Positions 1 through 8,841 of a stretch of 64,000 nt of DNA are shown in pieces (the stretch's first letter is position 1; every line of letters starts with the position of its first letter). The position numbers and the translations under genes are program-made. This DNA comes from Rhizobium sp. BT04 (GTDB lineage Bacteria > Pseudomonadota > Alphaproteobacteria > Rhizobiales > Rhizobiaceae), in contig NZ_CP125648.1 of NCBI RefSeq assembly GCF_030053135.1, positions 124,001-188,000 on the forward strand. The letters are read 5' to 3'. Below the pieces are notes generated by a model, which saw only the letters and a list, made by a program, of their open reading frames with translations, did not search any database and was not told the DNA's origin.

Positions 1-510
1 TGGCAGGTGTTCGGCCGCAACGACATTGGTTTGTTCGGCTACTCCCTCAATGCCATCGGCATCGATTACAACTATGTGCAGGATCCGCTCGACGCCTGGG
101 TGACGATCATCATCATGGACGTTTGGCACTGGACGAGCCTAGTCGTCTTGCTCTGCTATGCAGGCCTCGTTTCCATTCCGGATGCTTTCTATCAGGCAGC
201 CAAGATCGACGGTGCGTCTCGTTGGGCCGTATTCCGCTATATCCAGCTGCCAAAGATGAAACGCGTTCTGCTGATCGCCGTGCTGCTGCGTTTCATGGAT
301 AGTTTCATGATCTACACCGAACCGTTTGTCGTCACGGGCGGCGGTCCCGGCAACGCGACCACCTTCCTGTCGATCGATCTGGTCAAGACCGCCCTCGGAC
401 AGTTTGACCTCGGTCCGGCCGCTGCCATGTCGCTGATCTATTTCCTGATCATCCTGCTGCTTTCGTGGGTGTTCTACACCGTCATGACAAGCCACGACGC
501 GGAGAATTGA
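1..510 (+). CDS. glpP: Glycerol ABC transporter permease GlpP (5' end outside window)
   Basis: This is the C-terminal ~169 residues of an inner-membrane permease of the MalF type; the frame is open from base 1, so the start lies upstream. The visible part contains the EAA cytoplasmic loop (AAKIDGASRWAVFRYIQLP), which docks on the ATPase, and several hydrophobic helices. It ends one base before the next permease gene. The downstream order (second permease, DUF2160 protein, large binding protein, glycerol kinase) is that of the rhizobial glycerol uptake operon glpSTPQV, so the call rests mainly on context. The ATPase genes glpS and glpT would lie upstream of the window. Confidence 0.85.
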   Translation, partial: WQVFGRNDIGLFGYSLNAIGIDYNYVQDPLDAWVTIIIMDVWHWTSLVVLLCYAGLVSIPDAFYQAAKIDGASRWAVFRYIQLPKMKRVLLIAVLLRFMDSFMIYTEPFVVTGGGPGNATTFLSIDLVKTALGQFDLGPAAAMSLIYFLIILLLSWVFYTVMTSHDAEN

Positions 511-511
511 A

Positions 512-1423
512 ATGAGCGCCTCCAACGAAACGACAGCGAGCCGAAAAATCTCAGCCGTTACCAGTGTCGCAAGCGGTCTCTCCTCCGATGAAGTCAGCCA
601 TCTGATGCGCCGGCGCGGCGAGGAATCGCGCTGGTGGTGGCTGGTTCCGACGATCTATATCATCGTGCTCCTGCTGCCGATCTACTGGCTCGTCAATATG
701 AGCTTCAAGACCAATGCGGAAATCGTCAATTCTCTGACGCTTTATCCTCATAACCCGACGATCGCCAATTACGTGACGATCTTCACGGAGAAGGCCTGGT
801 ATTCCGGCTACATCAATTCAATCACCTATGTCGTGATCAACATGGTGATCTCGGTGGCAGCCGCGCTGCCGGCGGCCTATGCCTTTTCTCGTTATCGGTT
901 CCTTGGTGACAAGCATCTTTTCTTCTGGTTGCTGACGAACCGGATGGCGCCGCCGGCGGTTTTTGCCCTGCCGTTCTTCCAGCTCTACTCAGCCTTTGGA
1001 CTGATCGATACGCACATCGCCGTGGCATTGGCGCATTGCCTCTTCAACGTGCCGCTTGCGGTCTGGATCCTTGAAGGCTTCATGTCCGGCGTGCCGAAGG
1101 AAATCGACGAAACGGCCTATATCGATGGCTATTCGTTCCCACGATTTTTCCTGAAGATCTTCACGCCGCTGATTGCGAGCGGCATAGGCGTCGCCTGCTT
1201 CTTCTGCTTCATGTTCTCTTGGGTCGAGTTGCTGATCGCACGAACGCTGACGACGACCGACGCGAAGCCGATCGCTGCCACCATGACCCGTACCGTCTCC
1301 GCATCCGGCATGGATTGGGGCTTGCTCGCCGCCGCGGGTGTTCTGACCTTGATCCCAGGGGCGCTGGTGATCTGGTTTGTGCGCAATTACATCGCCAAGG
1401 GCTTCGCCCTGGGGAGGGTTTGA
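512..1423 (+). CDS. glpQ: Glycerol ABC transporter permease GlpQ
   Basis: This 303-residue inner-membrane permease is of the MalG/UgpE type and pairs with GlpP to form the channel. A cytoplasmic N-terminal stretch of ~45 residues precedes the first membrane helix (LVPTIYIIVLLLPIYWLV). The EAA loop reads DETAYIDGYSFPRFFLKIFTP near residues 195-215. The start ATG lies two bases after the glpP stop codon, and the stop overlaps the next ATG (TGATG), so the genes are translationally coupled. Glycerol as substrate is inferred from the linked glpV-like and glpK genes. Confidence 0.87.
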   Translation: MSASNETTASRKISAVTSVASGLSSDEVSHLMRRRGEESRWWWLVPTIYIIVLLLPIYWLVNMSFKTNAEIVNSLTLYPHNPTIANYVTIFTEKAWYSGYINSITYVVINMVISVAAALPAAYAFSRYRFLGDKHLFFWLLTNRMAPPAVFALPFFQLYSAFGLIDTHIAVALAHCLFNVPLAVWILEGFMSGVPKEIDETAYIDGYSFPRFFLKIFTPLIASGIGVACFFCFMFSWVELLIARTLTTTDAKPIAATMTRTVSASGMDWGLLAAAGVLTLIPGALVIWFVRNYIAKGFALGRV

Positions 1424-1719
1424 TGGGCTTTTCGCTTCCCGATTTTTCATGGATGGCATGGACCTGGCCGACGGCCGCGTTCTTCATCGTTATCGCATTG
1501 CTGCTGATCGGCATGGGGGTCTGGGAGTATGCCGTGCCGGGCGGCAACCCGCGGATCGGAATCCTGCGCTTCGAGACGACGCGCGGTGATCGGCTTTTCC
1601 TTTCGCTGCTCGGCAGCGCCTTTATCCATCTTGCCTGGCTTGGTCTCGCTGGATCAAGCCTCTGGTGGGCTCTCGCTCTCTCCGTTGTCTACGCCGTCGG
1701 CGTATTCCGTTACGTGTGA
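1423..1719 (+). CDS. DUF2160 small membrane protein of the glycerol ABC operon
   Basis: This 98-residue protein has three hydrophobic segments, roughly residues 17-36, 60-75 and 78-95, and no signal sequence for export. The short charged loop between the first and second contains NPRIGILRFETTRGD. Its ATG overlaps the glpQ stop codon, so it is almost certainly co-translated with the permease. DUF2160 proteins occur regularly in glycerol-type ABC operons between the second permease and the binding protein. Their role is unknown; a third membrane component or an assembly factor is only a guess. Confidence 0.8.
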   Translation: MGFSLPDFSWMAWTWPTAAFFIVIALLLIGMGVWEYAVPGGNPRIGILRFETTRGDRLFLSLLGSAFIHLAWLGLAGSSLWWALALSVVYAVGVFRYV

Positions 1720-1799
1720 GGCAAGTTGATGCAGACGGCCGGGTTTTTTCTGGTCGCCTGAGACGTGAAGACTGCAATCGCAAACCCTGGGAGGATATC

Positions 1800-3524
1800 A
1801 TGCGAAGGCATTTATTGACGACGACAGCAGCGGTGCTGCTGGCCATGACCGGGTCGGCCTATGCCGGCATGGACGAGGCAAAGACTTTTCTGGACAAAGA
1901 GATCGGCGGCGTGTCGACGCTCTCTCGCGCCGACCAGGAAAAGGAAATGCAATGGTTCGTCGATGCGGCGAAGCCTTTCCAGGGTATGGACATCAAGGTT
2001 GTTTCGGAAACCTTGACCACTCACAAGTATGAGTCCGAGGTTCTGGCTCCGGCTTTTACTGCGATCACCGGCATCAAGGTCACGCACGACGTCATTCAAG
2101 AGGGTGACGTTGTCGAGAAGATCCAGACACAGATGCAGACCGGGCAGAACCTTTATGACGGCTGGGTCAACGACTCCGATTTGATCGGTACCCACTGGCG
2201 CTATCAGCAGGTGCGCAACCTGACCGACTGGATGGCCGGCGAAGGCAAGGACGTTACCAACCCCGGCCTCGATATCGACGACTTCATCGGCACCAAGTTC
2301 ACGACCGCGCCTGACAAGAAGCTCTACCAGCTTCCCGACCAGCAGTTCGCCAACCTCTACTGGTTCCGCTACGACTGGTTCAATGACGAGAAGAACAAGG
2401 CCGATTTCAAGGCGAAATACGGCTACGATCTCGGCGTTCCGGTCAACTGGTCGGCCTACGAGGACATTGCCGAATTCTTTACCGGCCGTGACGTGAACGG
2501 CAAGAAGGTCTTCGGCCACATGGACTACGGCAAGAAGGACCCGTCGCTCGGCTGGCGCTTCACCGATGCCTGGCTGTCGATGGCCGGCAACGGCGACAAG
2601 GGCCTGCCGAACGGTCTTCCGGTCGACGAATGGGGTATCAAGGTCGACGAGAAGTCGCGTCCCGTCGGTTCGTGCACCGCGCGTGGCGGCGATACCAACG
2701 GCCCGGCATCGGTCTATTCGATCCAGAAGTATCTCGATTGGTTGAAGGCGTACGCCCCGCCGGAAGCTCAGGGCATGACCTTCTCGGAATCCGGTCCGGT
2801 GCCGGCACAGGGGAATGTCGCGCAGCAGATCTTCTGGTACACGGCGTTTACCGCAGACATGGTTAAGCCTGGCCTGCCTGTTATGAATGAGGACGGCACG
2901 CCGAAATGGCGCATGGCACCGAGCCCGCATGGCGTTTACTGGAAAGACGGCATGAAGCTTGGTTATCAGGACGTCGGCTCGTGGACGCTGATGAAATCGA
3001 CCCCGACGGACCGTGCGAAAGCTGCCTGGCTCTATGCACAGTTCGTGACCTCCAAGACGGTCGATGTGAAGAAGAGCCAGCTCGGTCTCACCTTCATCCG
3101 CGAATCCACCATTCGCGACAAGAGCTTTACGGAGCGTGCTCCGAAGCTCGGCGGTCTGATCGAGTTCTATCGTTCGCCGGCCCGCGTTCAGTGGTCGCCA
3201 ACCGGCACCAACGTTCCCGACTATCCGAAGCTGGCTCAGCTTTGGTGGCAGGCTATCGGTGACGCTGCTGCTGGCGCCAAGACACCGCAGGAAGCCATGG
3301 ATTCTCTTTGCGGCGAGCAGGAGAAGGTCATGGGGCGTATCGAGAAATCGGGCGTCCAGGGCGATATCGGCCCGAAACTGGCCGAAGAGCATGATCTCGC
3401 TTATTGGAACGCCGATGCGGTGAAGAAGGGCAACCTTGCGCCGCAGCTGAAGATCGAGAACGAGAAGGAAAAGCCGGTCACGGTCAACTACGACGAACTC
3501 GTCAAGAGCTGGCAGTCGAAGTAA
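1800..3524 (+). CDS. glpV: Glycerol ABC transporter substrate-binding protein GlpV
   Basis: This 574-residue periplasmic binding protein is of family 1 and is longer than the usual ~420 residues, which is typical of the glycerol-type receptor. A Sec signal peptide is visible at residues 1-22, ending SAYA. The start was chosen at the ATG 8 bases after GGGAGG, because the in-frame extension upstream overlaps the DUF2160 gene and has no signal-peptide character. It follows glpQ and the DUF2160 gene in one operon. Two strong hairpins lie directly after its stop codon, before glpK, and could stabilise the upstream transcript so that the receptor is made in excess. Confidence 0.87.
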   Translation: MRRHLLTTTAAVLLAMTGSAYAGMDEAKTFLDKEIGGVSTLSRADQEKEMQWFVDAAKPFQGMDIKVVSETLTTHKYESEVLAPAFTAITGIKVTHDVIQEGDVVEKIQTQMQTGQNLYDGWVNDSDLIGTHWRYQQVRNLTDWMAGEGKDVTNPGLDIDDFIGTKFTTAPDKKLYQLPDQQFANLYWFRYDWFNDEKNKADFKAKYGYDLGVPVNWSAYEDIAEFFTGRDVNGKKVFGHMDYGKKDPSLGWRFTDAWLSMAGNGDKGLPNGLPVDEWGIKVDEKSRPVGSCTARGGDTNGPASVYSIQKYLDWLKAYAPPEAQGMTFSESGPVPAQGNVAQQIFWYTAFTADMVKPGLPVMNEDGTPKWRMAPSPHGVYWKDGMKLGYQDVGSWTLMKSTPTDRAKAAWLYAQFVTSKTVDVKKSQLGLTFIRESTIRDKSFTERAPKLGGLIEFYRSPARVQWSPTGTNVPDYPKLAQLWWQAIGDAAAGAKTPQEAMDSLCGEQEKVMGRIEKSGVQGDIGPKLAEEHDLAYWNADAVKKGNLAPQLKIENEKEKPVTVNYDELVKSWQSK

Positions 3525-3533
3525 GGCGGACCC

Positions 3534-3561
3534 GGCCGGAAGCCCACACGGGCTTCCGGCC
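3534..3561 (+). terminator. Intercistronic hairpin 1 between glpV and glpK
   Basis: A perfect 12-bp stem (GGCCGGAAGCCC with its complement) closes a 4-base loop ten bases after the glpV stop codon. No long T-run follows, so it may act as an mRNA 3'-end stabiliser or attenuator rather than a full terminator. Confidence 0.6.
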
Positions 3562-3570
3562 GTCACTTCC

Positions 3571-3595
3571 TGCCACCGGCAGTAAGCCGGTGGCA
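3571..3595 (+). terminator. Intercistronic hairpin 2 between glpV and glpK
   Basis: A perfect 10-bp stem (TGCCACCGGC with its complement) closes a 5-base loop. It lies ten bases after the first hairpin and is followed by a pyrimidine-rich stretch (AATCTTTCTTTC). Together the pair could terminate most glpV transcripts and let some read through into glpK. Confidence 0.6.
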
Positions 3596-3676
3596 CCCAC
3601 AATCTTTCTTTCATGAAACGTCCGCGCCCTGCCGTCCGGCGACAGGGGCCGGTTTCGTGCGAGCCGGAGACCGGAC

Positions 3677-5179
3677 ATGAGCGGCTACATTCTTTCGATC
3701 GACCAGGGCACGACGTCGTCGCGCGCGATCATCTTCGATGGCGACATGAAGATGGTCGCCTCGGCGCAGCAGGAGATCACCCAATATTATCCGCAGCCCG
3801 GATGGGTGGAGCATGATGCCACTGAGATCTGGCAGTCTGTCGTCGACACGGTGCGTAAGGCGATTGCCGATGCCGGTCTCGATGCCACCGACATCACCGC
3901 CATCGGCATCACCAACCAGCGGGAGACGGTGGTCGTTTGGGATCGCAAGTCCGGCACACCGCTTCACCGCGCGATCGTCTGGCAGGACAGGCGCACCGCG
4001 GAAATGTGCGAGAGCCTGAAGGCGGACGGCTATGAGAAGCTGTTCAGCGCCAAGACCGGGCTGTTGCTCGACCCCTATTTCTCCGGAACCAAGCTGCGCT
4101 GGCTGCTCGACAATGTCGATGGCCTGCGTGAGAAGGCGGAGGCGGGCGGCGTCTGCTTCGGCACGATCGACAGCTGGGTGATCTACAATCTGACGGGCGG
4201 GCGCGTGCATGCCACCGACGCGACCAATGCGTCGCGAACGCTGCTCTACAATATCGATGATGGTGCGTGGGACGAGGAGCTTCTCGGCATTCTCGGCATT
4301 CCCTCTGCGATGCTTCCCGAGGTCAGGGAGTGCGCCGATGATTTCGGCCGCGTCGACAAAGCGCTGTTCGGTGAGGAGCTTCCGATCCTCGGCGTTGCCG
4401 GCGATCAGCAGGCGGCGGCGATGGGCAATGCCTGCTTCGAGCCCGGCATGATGAAATCCACTTACGGCACCGGCTGCTTTGCCCTGCTGAACACCGGCAG
4501 GGATCGTGTTTCCTCCTCCAACCGGATGCTGACGACGATTGCCTACCGGCTCGACGGCGAGACGACCTATGCGCTCGAAGGCTCGATCTTCATCGCCGGT
4601 GCCGCCGTGCAATGGCTGCGCGACGGCCTCGGTATTATCGGCCAGGCGTCGGAGGCGGGGATGCTTGCGGCCAAGGCCGATCCCGGACAACAGGTCTATA
4701 TCGTTCCGGCTTTCACCGGCCTCGGCGCGCCCTATTGGGATCCGGCCGCGCGCGGCGCGATCTTCGGTCTGACGCGAAACAGCGGGCCGGCGGAATTCGC
4801 CCGCGCGGTGCTCGAATCCGTCGCCTACCAGACGCTCGACCTTCTGGTGGCGATGAAGAAGGATTGGGGCGCCAACCAGCTGGAAACGGTGCTGCGGGTC
4901 GATGGCGGCATGGCGTCATCGGATTGGACGATGCAGTGCCTAGCCGACATAACGGATGCGCCCGTCGATCGCTCAGCAATACGCGAGACGACGGCGCTCG
5001 GCGCGGCATGGCTTGCCGGCTCGAAAGCCGGCATCTGGCGAGGCAGGAAGGATTTCGCGCAAGCCTGGACCTGCGACCGCCGCTTCAGCCCTTCGATGGA
5101 GGAGACTGAGCGGCAGTCCAAGATCATCGGCTGGAAGAATGCCGTATCCCGGATGATTTCGGACGCCTCGGCGGGGTAA
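3677..5179 (+). CDS. glpK: Glycerol kinase
   Basis: This 500-residue FGGY-family kinase phosphorylates glycerol to glycerol 3-phosphate with ATP in the cytoplasm, which traps the imported substrate. The N-terminal phosphate-binding loop reads [13 protein letters not shown], the usual GlpK motif, and the substrate-site signature [16 protein letters not shown] is near residue 258. The second nucleotide-binding lobe contains [11 protein letters not shown]. Length is normal for GlpK, and the start is preceded by a GGAGA-type ribosome-binding site. It lies 152 bp after glpV and completes the uptake-and-activation module. It is convergent with the next operon. Confidence 0.95.
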   Translation: MSGYILSIDQGTTSSRAIIFDGDMKMVASAQQEITQYYPQPGWVEHDATEIWQSVVDTVRKAIADAGLDATDITAIGITNQRETVVVWDRKSGTPLHRAIVWQDRRTAEMCESLKADGYEKLFSAKTGLLLDPYFSGTKLRWLLDNVDGLREKAEAGGVCFGTIDSWVIYNLTGGRVHATDATNASRTLLYNIDDGAWDEELLGILGIPSAMLPEVRECADDFGRVDKALFGEELPILGVAGDQQAAAMGNACFEPGMMKSTYGTGCFALLNTGRDRVSSSNRMLTTIAYRLDGETTYALEGSIFIAGAAVQWLRDGLGIIGQASEAGMLAAKADPGQQVYIVPAFTGLGAPYWDPAARGAIFGLTRNSGPAEFARAVLESVAYQTLDLLVAMKKDWGANQLETVLRVDGGMASSDWTMQCLADITDAPVDRSAIRETTALGAAWLAGSKAGIWRGRKDFAQAWTCDRRFSPSMEETERQSKIIGWKNAVSRMISDASAG

Positions 5180-5216
5180 GCAGCTTCGCCGAGTACGGCG
5201 GCAATGGCGGTTTCCC

Positions 5217-6218
5217 TCATGCGCCGGCGGCGGCTTTTCTGTTGATGAAGCTCAATGCCAGGACGGCGAAGATCAGCGTTCCCGTGCCGACCTGCTGCCA
5301 GTAGAAGTTCAGATCGGTCAGCAGCAGCCCGTTGGCAACGATGCTGAGCAGCAGTACGCCGAGAGCGGTTCCGCCGACATTCGGCCGGCCGAGCGGGCTC
5401 AGCGTCGTGCCGATGAAGGTTGCGCCGATGGCATTCAGCAGGAAGGCATTGCCGGAGGAGGGGATGTAGGTGGTGACGGTCGCGGTCAGGATCAGGCCGG
5501 CGGCGGCCGCGATCAACCCGACCAGGATGAAGGTCGCCGCAATATGCGTGCGCGAGGCGATACCGGAATAGCGCACGACGCCCGGCTGGATGCCGATCGA
5601 CAGAATGACGCGGCCGAAACGCGTACGGGCAAAAACAACGGTGGCGGCCGCGATGACGATGATGGCAACGGCCAGCGGTACCGGAAAGCCGGCGATCGTG
5701 CCGTGGCCGAGAAAACGGAAGGCTTCCGGCACGCCGTTCGGCGGCAGATAGACCGGATTACCGCCATTGGTCAAAAGTTGCTGGATGCTGCGGCCGATGA
5801 ACAGCGTGCCGAGCGTCGCAAGAAACGGGGAGACGCCGATCCCAGAGATCAGCAGGGCGTTGAAGGCGCCGACCAGCGCGCCGGCGGCGAGACCGGCAAG
5901 TGCTGCGAGTGCCACCGGCTGCCCGGCAAGGACGAGCGAAACGAAGGCGAAGCTGGCAAAATCCACCGCCGTTCCCACAGAAAGATCGATACCGCCCGAC
6001 GCGACGGCGAAGGTCATGGCGATGGAGACGATGGCAAGCAGCGTGAAATTATTGACGAGAATGCTCTGCAGGTTTGCCAGCGTCAGGAATGTCGGCGTGA
6101 CAGCGGAAAAGATCGCGAACACTGCAATCAGTGCCAGCATCAGCCCGTAGCGCACCAGGCTGCCGGCGATAAGGCGCGGCAAGCGGATGGTGACGGAGGA
6201 GGGGGTCTGGAGCGACAT
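5217..6218 (-). CDS. Ribose-type sugar ABC transporter permease (second)
   Basis: This 333-residue permease is of the RbsC/XylH type (branched-chain-type BPD_transp_2 family), an integral inner-membrane subunit with about eight to ten hydrophobic segments. The family's conserved substrate-channel region is visible as ASGGIDLSVG near residue 70 and GTTLSPLGRPNVGGTALG in the C-terminal third. It is the last gene of the operon and starts two bases after the previous permease ends. Having two different RbsC-type permeases suggests a heterodimeric channel. The substrate cannot be read from the sequence; a pentose, polyol or similar sugar is likely for the family. Confidence 0.82.
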   Translation of the reverse strand: MSLQTPSSVTIRLPRLIAGSLVRYGLMLALIAVFAIFSAVTPTFLTLANLQSILVNNFTLLAIVSIAMTFAVASGGIDLSVGTAVDFASFAFVSLVLAGQPVALAALAGLAAGALVGAFNALLISGIGVSPFLATLGTLFIGRSIQQLLTNGGNPVYLPPNGVPEAFRFLGHGTIAGFPVPLAVAIIVIAAATVVFARTRFGRVILSIGIQPGVVRYSGIASRTHIAATFILVGLIAAAAGLILTATVTTYIPSSGNAFLLNAIGATFIGTTLSPLGRPNVGGTALGVLLLSIVANGLLLTDLNFYWQQVGTGTLIFAVLALSFINRKAAAGA

Positions 6219-6220
6219 GG

Positions 6221-7240
6221 TCAGGCCTCCTGCCGGCGCAATAGCGTGGTCGCGGAAACGACGATGAGGATGAGCACACCCTGGACGCCGCTGACCAGCG
6301 TGCTCGAAATGTTCAGAAGCTGGAAGCCGTTGGTGAGGAAGCCGACCAGAAGAGCCGAAAGCAGTGTGCCGGTGACAGTCGGAACCAGCCGGCGCGAAAA
6401 GACCGAGCCGAGCAGGGCCGTCACGACGACGGGCAGCAGCATCTCGCCGGAACCGGTCGTGCTGCCGCTCAGATAGGAAACGGAGAGGATACCGGCAATG
6501 CCGCCGGAGAGGCCGCTGGCGATGAAGGCGCCAGCCAGCAGGCGGCGAAGCGGCAGGCCGGCGGCGCGCGCCGCATCCGGAAACTCGCCGACCGCATAAA
6601 GGCGCAGGCCGAGCGGCGTGTACTGGACGATCGCCGCTGCAATCGCCGTGAAGCCGAGGAGCACGTAGGCAAGAACAGGAATGCCGAAAGGATCGGAGGC
6701 CGAAAGGGCCGAGAGGAAAGGTGTGGATGCCGGCAGGACGGTATTGCCGGTCAGCACCAGTTCCAGGCCGGCAACGACGTTCATGACGGCAAGCGTGGCG
6801 AGCAGTGGAACGATGCCGGCAAACACCACGGCAACGGCATTGACCATGCCGATCAGCGCGCCGGTCAGGATCGCCGCTGCGATTGCCGTCGCATCGCCGT
6901 AGCCGAGTTGCGTCAGGCTCGCATAGACGGCGGCGCTGAGGCCCATATTGGCCGCGAGCGATAGGTCGATGCCGCCGGTGACGACATTGGAGCCGCCGGC
7001 GATCAGCACGACCGTCAGTCCGATGGCAAGCACGCCTGAGATCGCCGATTGGCCGAGCACGTTGCCGATATTGCCGATGTTGAGGAAATAGGGTGCGGTC
7101 AGCGAGAAGATGATCAGGATCGCGGCAAATGCGATCAGCGATCCGAAGCGCAATGCCCTAGCCGCAATATTGCCGGTTGGTCGCGGAGGCGGTTCCGCAG
7201 AGGAAAAACCGGAAGGGGCGAATTCTACCTCAGCCGACAT
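6221..7240 (-). CDS. Ribose-type sugar ABC transporter permease (first)
   Basis: This 339-residue RbsC-type permease contains the family motif VVTGGIDLSLAANMGLSAA near residue 110 and many hydrophobic helices. The ATG at 7240 lies inside the end of the ATPase gene and overlaps it by 11 bases. The longer in-frame extension upstream lies wholly inside the ATPase gene and was rejected. It is expected to pair with the second permease and the RbsA-type ATPase. Confidence 0.82.
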   Translation of the reverse strand: MSAEVEFAPSGFSSAEPPPRPTGNIAARALRFGSLIAFAAILIIFSLTAPYFLNIGNIGNVLGQSAISGVLAIGLTVVLIAGGSNVVTGGIDLSLAANMGLSAAVYASLTQLGYGDATAIAAAILTGALIGMVNAVAVVFAGIVPLLATLAVMNVVAGLELVLTGNTVLPASTPFLSALSASDPFGIPVLAYVLLGFTAIAAAIVQYTPLGLRLYAVGEFPDAARAAGLPLRRLLAGAFIASGLSGGIAGILSVSYLSGSTTGSGEMLLPVVVTALLGSVFSRRLVPTVTGTLLSALLVGFLTNGFQLLNISSTLVSGVQGVLILIVVSATTLLRRQEA

Positions 7241-8780
7241 GGCGCTGTCCCTCGGATGATCCTGTCGATTGAGCCAGCACGGCATCGGCCGTGGTCTCCG
7301 GCGATAAGAATTCCCGCACCACATGGCCGCGGAAGAGCACCAGGATGCGATCGGTGATGCCAATGAGTTCGGGCAGATCCGACGACAGCACGATGACGCC
7401 GGCGCCACGCTCCGCCAGTTCGCCGATCAGCGTATAGATCTCGACCTTGGAGCCGATATCGACCCCGACCGTCGGCTCGTCGAGGAGATAAATCTCGGAA
7501 TGACGGCTGAGCCATTTGGCGATCGCCACTTTCTGCTGATTGCCGCCCGAAAGCGTGCGCAGCAACGCATCCCGCCCGTTGGTTTTCACCTGAAGTCGCT
7601 TAATCAGCGCATCGACTTCGCTTTGTTCGCGTTTGCGATTGAGAAAGCCGAAACGCGTGAAACGGCTCAAGCTCGAAAGGCTGATATTTTCCGCGACGCT
7701 GAGTTCAAGCGCAACGCCGTGGCGTCGCCGATCTTCCGGCACCAGCGCGATCTCGCGCCCAGTCGCCTGCGTCGGATTGGTGAAACGGGCAGTCTTGCCG
7801 CCGATCTCGATACGGCCGGACGCCGGGGTCTCAAGCCCGAAGAGAGTGCGGACCAGCTCCTTGGCACCGGAGCCGAGCAGGCCGGTGAGGCCGAGCACCT
7901 CGCCGCGGCGAAGCGTGAAACTGATGTCGCTGTATTTCCCCGGCGCCGACAGCTGCTCGACCTTAAGGATTTCCTCGCCCGGCGTCACCTGCGGCTTCGG
8001 AAACATCTCCTTGATGTCGCGTTCGACCATCAGCCGCGCAATCGCACCGGCCGACGTCTCCCTGATCGGCAGAGATGCCACGTCGAGCCCATTGCGCAGC
8101 ACGGTGACGTGGTCGCAGAGCTCTTCGATTTCGTTCAGGTAATGCGAGATATAAATAATGGTGACGCCCTCGTCGCGCAGGCGGCGGATCAACCGGAAGA
8201 GGATATCGGCCTCGCGGCGCACCAAGGCGGCGGTCGGCTCGTCGAAGACGAGCACTTTCGGCTGGTTGAGGAGGGCGCGGGTGATTTGCACGATCTGCTT
8301 TTCGGCGGTCGACAATTCGCCGATCAACGCGCTGTTCGGCAAGCGGATACCAAAATAGTCGTTGAGAATGTCGGATGCGCGCCGCTGCATCAGCCGCCGG
8401 TCCAGGAACGGCGTGCCCGATATCCGCGGTTCACGGCCGAGGAACAGGGCTTCGCCGACGGTGAAGGTCGGCACCAGCAGCCGGTCCTGGTGAATGAAGT
8501 GGATGCCGAGCTCTTCGGCAAGATGCGGTGTCAGCCTGTCGAAAGTTTGCCCTTCGATCTCGATCCGGCCGGCATCCGGCTGGTGAAGACCGGCGAGCAG
8601 CTTGATCAGCGTCGACTTGCCGGCGCCGTTCTGGCCGACGAGACCGTGGACGGTGCCGCGCTTGACGAGCAGCGACGCACCAGCAAGCGCCTGCGCCCCG
8701 CCGAAATGCTTGACGATGCCTTCGAAGCGGACGATGTCGTTGCCTGTCGTCACCGCCTGCTTCAACGAAATGGCCGTCAT
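7230..8780 (-). CDS. Ribose-type sugar ABC transporter, double ATP-binding protein
   Basis: This 516-residue cytoplasmic ATPase has the duplicated RbsA/XylG layout. The first domain has an intact Walker A (GQNGAGKST) and Walker B (VLVFDEPTAAL) but the variant signature LSTAEKQ. The second has a degenerate Walker A (GLLGSGAKE) but an intact signature (LSGGNQQKVAIAKWL) and Walker B (YLLDEPTVGVD). This asymmetry is normal for the family, and only one composite site is fully catalytic. The start at 8780 (MTAISLKQ) was chosen because upstream residues read through the hairpin that follows the binding-protein gene. Confidence 0.9.
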   Translation of the reverse strand: MTAISLKQAVTTGNDIVRFEGIVKHFGGAQALAGASLLVKRGTVHGLVGQNGAGKSTLIKLLAGLHQPDAGRIEIEGQTFDRLTPHLAEELGIHFIHQDRLLVPTFTVGEALFLGREPRISGTPFLDRRLMQRRASDILNDYFGIRLPNSALIGELSTAEKQIVQITRALLNQPKVLVFDEPTAALVRREADILFRLIRRLRDEGVTIIYISHYLNEIEELCDHVTVLRNGLDVASLPIRETSAGAIARLMVERDIKEMFPKPQVTPGEEILKVEQLSAPGKYSDISFTLRRGEVLGLTGLLGSGAKELVRTLFGLETPASGRIEIGGKTARFTNPTQATGREIALVPEDRRRHGVALELSVAENISLSSLSRFTRFGFLNRKREQSEVDALIKRLQVKTNGRDALLRTLSGGNQQKVAIAKWLSRHSEIYLLDEPTVGVDIGSKVEIYTLIGELAERGAGVIVLSSDLPELIGITDRILVLFRGHVVREFLSPETTADAVLAQSTGSSEGQRHVG

Positions 8781-8802
8781 GTCGATCTCTCCGGGTATAT
8801 TC

Positions 8803-8832
8803 CGAGCGATCCGGTCAGGGCCGGATCGCTCG
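8803..8832 (-). terminator. Hairpin between binding-protein and ATPase genes
   Basis: A perfect 12-bp stem (CGAGCGATCCGG with its complement) encloses a 6-base loop, ten bases after the binding-protein stop codon and 22 bases before the ATPase start. Its position suits an mRNA-stabilising or attenuating element that leaves the binding protein in excess over the membrane subunits. Confidence 0.6.
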
Positions 8833-8841
8833 TGTTCCGTG

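Noticed and set aside
1812..3614. 600-residue minus-strand open frame opposite glpV
   Set aside because: It has no domain features and high Arg content, and is explained by the codon bias of glpV on the other strand.
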